Position numbers and translations under genes: made by a program. Shown piece after piece: positions 1 to 5,294 of a stretch of 6,402 bases of DNA. Numbering within the stretch: position 1 is the first letter of the stretch; each line of letters begins with the position of its first letter. The notes below the pieces were generated by a model. That model had not been told where the DNA came from. It made no database searches and saw only the letters and a list, made by a program, of their open reading frames with translations. Source of the DNA: Chryseosolibacter sp964393795 (lineage in GTDB: Bacteria; Bacteroidota; Bacteroidia; Cytophagales; Cyclobacteriaceae); contig CAYMWA010000190.1 in NCBI GenBank assembly GCA_964393795.1, forward strand, positions 1 to 6,402, in the 5' to 3' direction.

Positions 1-12
1 TAACACACTAAC

Positions 13-750
13 TTGGAAAAGAATGAAATGATTTACGGTACCCGTGCGGTCATGGAAGCGATTAACGCGGGTAAGGAGATTGAAAAGATCATGATTCAGT
101 CGGGGCTGAGCAACGACTTGATAAAGGAGTTGATTACGTTGGCAAGGCAGCACCATGTGCCGTACACTTTTGTGCCACAGGAAAAGCTCAAGAAGTTTTC
201 TACGAAGAACCATCAGGGTGTCATCTGCCTGTTGGCGGCTGTCAACTTTGCTTCGCTTGATCATTTGATAGACCAGGCTTACCGCGAGGGGCGTGAGCCG
301 TTTTTGCTGATCCTCGACCGCATCACTGATGTCCGGAATTTTGGAGCAATTGTCCGCACCGCCGAATGCGCGGGGGTAGACGGAATTGTTATCGGGGAGA
401 AAGGTAATGCGCCGATTACGAGTGATGCGATGAAGACATCCGCCGGTGCTTTGAATCACCTTCCGGTTTGTCGCGAAAGGGACTTGAAAACCACTTTGCG
501 CTATTTGCGTGAGAACGGCATCAGGGTAGTGGCCTGCACGGAGAAGGCGCGTCAGTCGCTTTATCAAACGCCTTTGTCCGGCCCCCTCGCATTGATTGTA
601 GGCTCGGAGGAAGACGGCATATCCGATCTTTTCCTTCGCGAGGCTGACGAACTCGTCAAAATTCCGATGAAGGGAAAGATCGGGTCTTTAAATGTGTCTG
701 TGGCCGCGGCGATCGCCGTCTACGAAGTAGTGAGGACGCGTTCCAGTTGA
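13..750 (+). CDS. rlmB: 23S rRNA (guanosine-2'-O-)-methyltransferase RlmB, TrmH/SpoU family
   Basis: Cytoplasmic SPOUT-class enzyme that transfers a methyl group from S-adenosylmethionine to a ribose 2'-OH; E. coli RlmB modifies G2251 in the 23S rRNA peptidyl-transferase loop. Residues 6-75 form the small N-terminal substrate-binding domain (IYGTRAV near residue 7, KNHQGV at 65-70). The catalytic knot follows with all three family motifs: motif 1 at about 100-127 with NFGAIVRT (N109, R115), motif 2 IVGSEEDGIS at 195-204, and motif 3 IPMKGKIGSLNVSVA at 217-231. The length of 245 aa is normal. The start taken is TTG at 13; an in-frame TAA at 1-3 rules out anything further upstream, and the only nearby alternative is ATG at 28, five codons in. 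The TTG start gives the short lead before the GTRAV motif that relatives usually have. The gene converges on manC. The family is certain; the exact target nucleotide is inferred from the N-terminal domain, and a tRNA methylase is less likely. Confidence 0.93.
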   Translation: MEKNEMIYGTRAVMEAINAGKEIEKIMIQSGLSNDLIKELITLARQHHVPYTFVPQEKLKKFSTKNHQGVICLLAAVNFASLDHLIDQAYREGREPFLLILDRITDVRNFGAIVRTAECAGVDGIVIGEKGNAPITSDAMKTSAGALNHLPVCRERDLKTTLRYLRENGIRVVACTEKARQSLYQTPLSGPLALIVGSEEDGISDLFLREADELVKIPMKGKIGSLNVSVAAAIAVYEVVRTRSS

Positions 751-765
751 GCCGCTTGATACCCG

Positions 766-1842
766 CTAAAGGAACTCGGCGCCGTTCGGCTTTGACTTCA
801 GATCGCTGACAAATCGGCGGAACTGTTGTTCCTTGTCCTTTTCGCATACAATGAAGACATTTCCAAATTCACCGACCAGATAGCCGTTCAGTCCTTGTGC
901 GACAATCAGCCTGTCGTCAGACCCTTTGATAATAGAATTTCGCGTGTCGTATATAAGGGCGTTGGCACGGATGACGTTGTTGTCCTCGTCTTTCTCGGAA
1001 ATGTCATGAATGGAAGCCCATGATCCGAGGTCGGACCAGCTGAAATCGCCGAGGCACACGTAGACATTGGATGCCTTTTCCATGACGCCGTAGTCAATGG
1101 AAATGCTTTTGCACTGCGGATAAGCGGCGCCGATCGCCTGTTTTTCCTGTGGTGTTCCGAGTTGACCCTTGACCTCTTCAAATACTTCAGCCATTTCGGG
1201 GATGTGGAGTTGAATCGCTTTGATAATAGCCGACACGCTCCATATAAATATTCCGGCGTTCCAGACGAAGTCGCCGCTTTCCAGAAACTTTTTGGCCAGC
1301 GGCAGTTCGGGTTTTTCAGTGAAAGTCTTCACCTTCTTGGCAAAGCTCTTCTCGGTGTGGTATTGGATGTATCCGTATCCCGTTTCCGGGCGGGTCGGTT
1401 TGATCCCTATCGTGATCAGCTTTTCATCGGCGCGGGCAATTTCCGCCGCTTGGGTGACTATATCGAGAAATGCATTTTCTTTGAGGATGAGGTGATCGGC
1501 GGGGCTTACCACAATTACTGCATCCTTGTTGATCTTTTGGATCTTGTAACTGGCGTAAGCGATGCACGGGGCGGTATTTTTTCGCATCGGTTCGGAGAGG
1601 ATCTGCTCGTCACTTAAGTCGGGCAGCTGCTCTTTGACGATGCCGGCGTGCTCCTCGTGGGTGACCACAAAAATGTTCTCGATCGGACACAGGGGCAGCA
1701 GCCGTTCAAAAGTCGATTGAATCAGGGTTTTCCCGGTGCCAAGCACATCGAGAAATTGTTTCGGCTTTGAGTTGCGGCTGTAGGGCCAGAAACGGACGCC
1801 GACGCCGCCGGCCATGAGCACTACATATAAATTCTTGTTCAT
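766..1842 (-). CDS. manC: Mannose-1-phosphate guanylyltransferase (GDP-mannose pyrophosphorylase)
   Basis: Makes GDP-mannose and pyrophosphate from mannose 1-phosphate and GTP in the cytoplasm, supplying mannose- and fucose-type donors for surface polysaccharides. The nucleotidyltransferase fold begins with the signature AGGVGVRFWPYSR at 11-23 and PKQF at 27-30, the GTP/Mg binding loop. Also visible are RKNTAP at 87-92, SPADH at 113-117 (the Asp probably binds metal), FTEKP at 174-178, WNAGIF at 194-199, SIDYGVMEK at 248-256 and WSDLGSW at 269-275. At 358 aa it is the short form: it lacks the C-terminal phosphomannose isomerase domain of the roughly 470-aa bifunctional proteobacterial ManC. 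The ATG at 1842 puts the Rossmann-like motif at the expected distance. AGGA directly abuts this ATG, too close to act as a standard ribosome binding site. It lies 82 bp downstream of kdsD on the same strand, so co-transcription is plausible. The symbol could equally be given as manC or rfbM. Confidence 0.93.
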   Translation of the reverse strand: MNKNLYVVLMAGGVGVRFWPYSRNSKPKQFLDVLGTGKTLIQSTFERLLPLCPIENIFVVTHEEHAGIVKEQLPDLSDEQILSEPMRKNTAPCIAYASYKIQKINKDAVIVVSPADHLILKENAFLDIVTQAAEIARADEKLITIGIKPTRPETGYGYIQYHTEKSFAKKVKTFTEKPELPLAKKFLESGDFVWNAGIFIWSVSAIIKAIQLHIPEMAEVFEEVKGQLGTPQEKQAIGAAYPQCKSISIDYGVMEKASNVYVCLGDFSWSDLGSWASIHDISEKDEDNNVIRANALIYDTRNSIIKGSDDRLIVAQGLNGYLVGEFGNVFIVCEKDKEQQFRRFVSDLKSKPNGAEFL

Positions 1843-1924
1843 TCCTTAAATAAGCGTAAGAGATGTTGTAAAAAACGTCTGAGACGAAATATTATAAAAG
1901 GTTTTTTTCGTTTTTAATCGGAAA
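1843..1924 (-). promoter_or_regulatory. kdsD-manC gap with a candidate manC promoter
   Basis: This is an 82-bp AT-rich spacer between two same-strand genes. On the - strand, A-tracts (complement of the T runs at 1902-1908 and 1911-1915) lie just upstream of a perfect TATAAT (1891-1896), about 48 bp before the manC ATG. The palindrome CGTCTGAGACG at 1876-1886 would sit at or near the transcription start. No good TAnnTTTG or TTTG boxes are seen, so in a Bacteroidota host this promoter is uncertain, and manC could simply be read through from kdsD. Confidence 0.3.
1876..1886. repeat. Short palindrome CGTCT-G-AGACG
   Basis: A perfect 5-bp-arm palindrome with one central base, in the kdsD-manC gap. 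On the - strand it is followed by six T residues (complement of A 1870-1875), which resembles an intrinsic terminator. As RNA it can pair only about three base pairs around a workable loop, so a DNA-level operator is as likely as any RNA role. Confidence 0.35.
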
Positions 1925-2893
1925 CTACACGATCCCTTCTTTCAGCAGGTCGTGCAAGTGAATAAAGCCCGCCACTTTTGCTTTGTCCATAACGACGAGC
2001 TGAGTGATATTGGCGTTTTGCATAAGGTGGAGGGCCTCCACAGCATATGCATCCTTTTCAATCGTTTTAGGATTTGGGGTCATAATATCCGCCGCTTTGA
2101 TTTTGTCAAGCGATTTGGTTTTCTCCAGCATTCGTCGGAGGTCACCGTCCGTAATAATACCCAATAAATTGTTAGCTTCGTCCAATACAGAGGTACAGCC
2201 CAATCTTTTGCTTGAAATTTCAACAATTACATCTTTCAGCGGTGTACCGGCACTAACTGCAGGTAATTTGTGTTGAAGGTAAATATCGGAAACTTTTAGA
2301 TAAAGTTGCTTCCCCAGTGACCCGCCAGGATGGTACTCGGCAAAATCTCGGGAGCTGAAGTTCCTGAGTTCGAGCAGGCAAATGGCAAGGGCATCGCCCA
2401 TGGCCAGATGCGCGGTTGTGCTGGTCGTTGGTGCCAGGTTAAGAGGGCAGGCCTCTCCCGCAATCGTTGCATTCAGCACGAAATCGGCTTGTTGTGCCAG
2501 ATAAGAATTAGTGTTGCTGACAAGTGCAACAAGGCGAGAGCCCCGGCGTTTGAGTAAGGGAACCAAGACCTTTATTTCCGGTGTATTACCACTTTTAGAA
2601 ATGCACATAACAACATCGTCTCGCTGTACCATTCCCAGGTCACCGTGGATGGCATCTGCCGCATGCATAAAAAGCGATGGCGTGCCGGTCGAATTTAACG
2701 TTGCCACAATTTTATTGGCTATGATCGCGCTTTTGCCAATGCCGGTTATGACAAGGCGACCTTTTGCAGAATATATTTCACGAACACAAGCTTCGAATTT
2801 CTCATCAATATATGATGCCAGGTTAGCGACTGCCTTTGACTCATTTAAAAGAACATCCTGTGCAATTTTTCTGATATTTTTTGTTAACTTCAA
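1925..2893 (-). CDS. kdsD: D-arabinose-5-phosphate isomerase, KdsD/KpsF/GutQ family
   Basis: Interconverts D-ribulose 5-phosphate and D-arabinose 5-phosphate, the first step toward Kdo, the acidic sugar of the LPS inner core. Numbered from the TTG at 2893 (322 aa), residues 40-175 are the SIS sugar-isomerase domain: TGIGKSA at 50-56, HAADAIHGDLG at 77-87, SKSGNTPE at 99-106, EACPLNLAPTTSTT at 147-160 and HPGGSLG at 188-194. From memory of the E. coli protein, K54, E106, E147 and H188 line up with its catalytic Lys59, Glu111, Glu152 and His193, a constant offset of five. Two CBS domains follow at about 203-260 and 270-322. No in-frame ATG exists near the 5' end. A TTG at 2932 would add 13 residues (335 aa), but that lead is hydrophobic, unlike the family, and overlaps likely promoter sequence; the 322-aa product fits the usual 320-330. 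GutQ or KpsF are paralogous names; with manC next door the Kdo role is most likely. Confidence 0.93.
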   Translation of the reverse strand: MKLTKNIRKIAQDVLLNESKAVANLASYIDEKFEACVREIYSAKGRLVITGIGKSAIIANKIVATLNSTGTPSLFMHAADAIHGDLGMVQRDDVVMCISKSGNTPEIKVLVPLLKRRGSRLVALVSNTNSYLAQQADFVLNATIAGEACPLNLAPTTSTTAHLAMGDALAICLLELRNFSSRDFAEYHPGGSLGKQLYLKVSDIYLQHKLPAVSAGTPLKDVIVEISSKRLGCTSVLDEANNLLGIITDGDLRRMLEKTKSLDKIKAADIMTPNPKTIEKDAYAVEALHLMQNANITQLVVMDKAKVAGFIHLHDLLKEGIV

Positions 2894-2904
2894 TGGTTTT
2901 AAAA

Positions 2905-2917
2905 TTAGTCTAACTAA
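2905..2917. repeat. Interrupted inverted repeat TTAGT-CTA-ACTAA
   Basis: Two perfect 5-bp arms are separated by 3 bp, just upstream of the favoured kdsD start and 37 bp before the recQ ATG. The position is suitable for a small regulator binding site, but such short AT-rich repeats arise easily by chance. Confidence 0.35.
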
Positions 2918-2921
2918 AACA

Positions 2922-2940
2922 TAAAGATACAATTAAAGAT
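2922..2940. repeat. Direct repeat of TAAAGAT, 12-bp period
   Basis: TAAAGAT occurs at 2922-2928 and again at 2934-2940, in the kdsD/recQ gap. Read on the - strand each is ATCTTTA, and the copy nearer kdsD forms part of the -7-like TATCTTTA. The repeat is directly visible; a function is not established. Confidence 0.4.
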
Positions 2941-2953
2941 TACATAAGAAGAA

Positions 2954-5143
2954 ATGATGCTTGTCGAAGAGAAAGACGCTTTAAAGGAAAGCTTAAAGGA
3001 GATTTTTGGTTACAGCCAATTTCGTGGTAACCAGGAGCGGGTGATACGTAACCTGCTGGACGGAAAGAATACGTTTGTTATTATGCCCACCGGCGCAGGC
3101 AAGTCCCTGTGCTACCAACTGCCTGCAATGATGCGCGACGGCCTCGCGATTGTTATCTCGCCGCTGATCGCACTGATGAAAAATCAGGTTGACCAAATGA
3201 ACGCCTATGGCGTCAATGCCCGGTTCCTCAACTCGACGTTAAGCAAAGGTGAGATCACCCGACTCAAAAAGGACTGCATGAACGGCGAGGTTAAATTGCT
3301 GTATGTCGCTCCTGAATCTCTCAACAAAGAAGAAACGATCGATTTTCTCAAGAAAGTAAACGTTTCATTTGTAGCTATAGACGAAGCGCACTGTATCTCC
3401 GAATGGGGTCATGACTTCCGCCCTGAATATCGCCGTATCAAATCGATGATACAAAACCTGGGTGAAATGCCGGTCATCGCACTGACAGCAACCGCTACCC
3501 CAAAAGTTCAGCTTGACATCCAGAAGAACCTCCACATGGAGGATGCCGATGTGTTCATGTCTTCTTTCAACCGCAAGAACCTTTACTATGAAGTACGGCC
3601 GAAGAAAGAGACCAAGAAACAATTGATCAAATTTCTAAAAGAGCGAAAAGGAAAGTCAGGAATCATCTATTGCCTTAGCAGGAAGAAAGTAGAGGAGATC
3701 GCACAGCTCCTCAACGTAAACGGGTTCAAGGCAGCACCTTATCACGCCGGACTGGATCCCGATGTGCGGATCAAGAACCAGGATGACTTTCTGAATGAAG
3801 AGACGGATATTATTGTGGCCACTATTGCGTTCGGTATGGGGATCGACAAACCTGACGTGCGTTTCGTTGTCCACTACGATGTGCCCAAGTCGCTCGAAGG
3901 TTATTACCAGGAAACAGGACGTGCGGGGCGTGACGGACTCGAGGGGATGTGCCTCATGTTTTATAGCCACAATGACCTGAACAAGCTCGAAAAGTTCAAC
4001 AAGGATAAACCGGTACAGGAACGCGAGAATGCACGTATCCTGCTCCAGGAAATGGAGTACTATGCCGAGTCACCTGTTTGTCGCAGACGGCAGCTGCTTC
4101 ACTATTTTGGCGAAGCATATACCGAAGACAACTGTGGCATGTGCGATAACTGCGTCAACCCGAGGGAGCGCTTTGATGGAACCGAGTATGTGAAGATCGC
4201 ACTGCAGGCAGCAAAACAAACCAGTGAACGATTCGGCCTCAACCACCTGGTACACGTGATCAGAGGTGTGGAAGACGAATATGTCAAGAGCTACAGTCAT
4301 TTTGAGCTCGACGTATTCGGAAAAGGAAGCGACGAGGATGCTGATTTCTGGAAGTCGGTTATCCGTCAGGCCCTCATATACCAATATCTGGAAAAAGACA
4401 TCGACAACATCGGTGCGTTAAAGGTTACCGCCAAAGGGGTGAACTTCCTGAAGAAACCCTTTGCCATTGAACTTGCGCGTGACCATGACTTCACGACTGA
4501 TCTGGAAGACGAAGAAGTGTCAAGTGAAAGACACATTCATTCAAAAGCTTACGACGAGAAGCTCTATGAATTGCTGAAGAACCTCCGGAAAAAGATCGCG
4601 CGTGAAAAGAATCTGCCGCCCTATGTGATCTTCCAGGATCCTTCGCTCGAAGAAATGGCCACGACCTATCCGACGACCAAGGAGGAGATGGCACAGGTCA
4701 ACGGCGTGGGTATGGGCAAAGTCAACAAGTTCGGCCCGCCGTTCCTGGCGCTGATCGAAAAATACGTTGATGAAAACGATATCGAGACGGCCAGTGAGGT
4801 TGTGGTCAAGTCTTCGGTCAATAAATCCAAAACCAAAATCTCGATTATACAGCAGATTGACCGGAAGATAGACCTCGAAGAGATTGCTGAGTCTACGAGG
4901 TTGTCATTCGAGGACCTGCTGACCGAAATTGAAAACATCTGTTTCTCGGGTACGAAGCTCAACCTCAACTACTATATCGACCAGGTCCTTGACCAGTCCA
5001 AACAGGATGACATCCACGACTATTTCATGGAAGCGGAAACGGATGATCTGCAGGAGGCGCTGAATAGCGATGCGATTGCCGATTATTCGGAAGAGGAGAT
5101 CCGCCTGATGCGCATCAAGTTTTTATCCGAATACGCCAACTGA
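2954..5143 (+). CDS. recQ: ATP-dependent DNA helicase RecQ
   Basis: 3'-to-5' superfamily-2 DNA helicase acting in recombinational repair and at stalled forks. All helicase motifs are visible: motif 0 FGYSQFRGNQE at 18-28, Walker A MPTGAGKS at 44-51, motif Ia ISPLIALMKNQV at 68-79, DEAH at 143-146 followed by CISEWGHDFRPEY, motif III ALTATA at 176-181, motif IV GIIYC at 236-240, motif V with TIAFGMGIDKPDVR at 290-303, and motif VI QETGRAGRDG at 319-328. The RQC region has the four zinc ligands C376, C394, C397 and C400, then a winged helix at about 405-510. The HRDC domain spans about 533-605, with NGVGMGKVNKFG at 583-594. Residues 625-729 are an extra tail that makes this 729 aa against about 610 in E. 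coli. Tandem ATG codons at 2954 and 2957 give starts one residue apart; the upstream sequence AGAAGAA is at best a weak ribosome site. The gene is divergent from kdsD and ends at an intrinsic terminator. Confidence 0.97.
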   Translation: MMLVEEKDALKESLKEIFGYSQFRGNQERVIRNLLDGKNTFVIMPTGAGKSLCYQLPAMMRDGLAIVISPLIALMKNQVDQMNAYGVNARFLNSTLSKGEITRLKKDCMNGEVKLLYVAPESLNKEETIDFLKKVNVSFVAIDEAHCISEWGHDFRPEYRRIKSMIQNLGEMPVIALTATATPKVQLDIQKNLHMEDADVFMSSFNRKNLYYEVRPKKETKKQLIKFLKERKGKSGIIYCLSRKKVEEIAQLLNVNGFKAAPYHAGLDPDVRIKNQDDFLNEETDIIVATIAFGMGIDKPDVRFVVHYDVPKSLEGYYQETGRAGRDGLEGMCLMFYSHNDLNKLEKFNKDKPVQERENARILLQEMEYYAESPVCRRRQLLHYFGEAYTEDNCGMCDNCVNPRERFDGTEYVKIALQAAKQTSERFGLNHLVHVIRGVEDEYVKSYSHFELDVFGKGSDEDADFWKSVIRQALIYQYLEKDIDNIGALKVTAKGVNFLKKPFAIELARDHDFTTDLEDEEVSSERHIHSKAYDEKLYELLKNLRKKIAREKNLPPYVIFQDPSLEEMATTYPTTKEEMAQVNGVGMGKVNKFGPPFLALIEKYVDENDIETASEVVVKSSVNKSKTKISIIQQIDRKIDLEEIAESTRLSFEDLLTEIENICFSGTKLNLNYYIDQVLDQSKQDDIHDYFMEAETDDLQEALNSDAIADYSEEEIRLMRIKFLSEYAN

Positions 5144-5161
5144 TCCGTATCAGTGGGGAAG

Positions 5162-5190
5162 AGGGAGCCTGCAGTGCCGGCTCCCTTTTT
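5162..5190 (+). terminator. Rho-independent terminator of recQ
   Basis: A perfect GC-rich stem pairs GGGAGCC (5163-5169) with GGCTCCC (5179-5185) across a 9-nt loop. It is extended by an A-T pair (5162/5186) and followed by a run of five T residues and more AT. It starts 19 nt after the recQ stop. The T run is on one side only, so it acts for the + strand and should insulate purD from recQ transcription. Confidence 0.9.
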
Positions 5191-5215
5191 ATTTATCGCC
5201 ATTTTTTTAACAAAG

Positions 5216-5229
5216 CCCCGGACCCGGGG
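5216..5229. repeat. GC-rich palindrome CCCCGG-AC-CCGGGG
   Basis: Perfect 6-bp arms around two bases, lying in otherwise AT-rich DNA between the recQ terminator and the purD promoter box. As RNA it would form a 5-bp stem with a GACC loop. Neither strand has a T run directly after it, so it is not a standard intrinsic terminator. It might be a protein site upstream of purD or a second transcription barrier. Confidence 0.45.
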
Positions 5230-5262
5230 TCTCCCAACCGTATATTTCTGATTTATAACTTC

Positions 5263-5270
5263 TATATTTG
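5263..5270 (+). promoter_or_regulatory. Candidate purD promoter -7 box (Bacteroidota type)
   Basis: TATATTTG is an exact match to the TAnnTTTG -7 consensus of Bacteroidota housekeeping promoters. It lies 24 bp before the purD ATG, giving a predicted leader of roughly 15-20 nt. No convincing TTTG -33 element lies about 20 bp further upstream. A near copy, TATATTTC, lies at 5241-5248. Placement downstream of the recQ terminator and directly ahead of purD supports it; the missing -33 box lowers confidence. Confidence 0.45.
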
Positions 5271-5294
5271 GTGATTAACTGAATACAGTAGTCG

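Larger units (their letters stand above)
2894..2953. promoter_or_regulatory. Divergent kdsD/recQ control region
   Basis: This 60-bp strongly AT-rich segment separates the two divergent starts and is the natural place for both promoters. On the - strand TATCTTTA (2922-2929) is one base off the TAnnTTTG -7 consensus and would give kdsD a leader of about 20 nt from the TTG at 2893. For recQ no TAnnTTTG match is present; TACAAT at 2928-2933 is a loose -10-like sequence. The segment also holds an inverted repeat and a direct repeat, listed separately. Its role as a control region is likely from position; the individual boxes are tentative. Confidence 0.4.

Noticed and set aside
707..718. Perfect 12-bp palindrome CGGCGATCGCCG near the end of rlmB, considered as a terminator for manC
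   Set aside because: It lies in codons of the conserved VAAAIAV segment and has no T run on either strand, so coding constraint explains it.
1162..1617. A 151-codon open frame on the + strand inside manC
   Set aside because: It is antisense to the conserved guanylyltransferase core, and no motif or upstream signal supports it.
1843..1847. AGGA directly before the manC ATG as a Shine-Dalgarno
   Set aside because: Spacing is zero, whereas a working site needs about 5-9 nt; Bacteroidota generally do not rely on this signal.
2511..2924. A 137-codon open frame on the + strand inside kdsD, near recQ
   Set aside because: It is antisense to the SIS domain and its catalytic motifs; the hydrophobic tail comes from AT-rich DNA, not a designed membrane segment.
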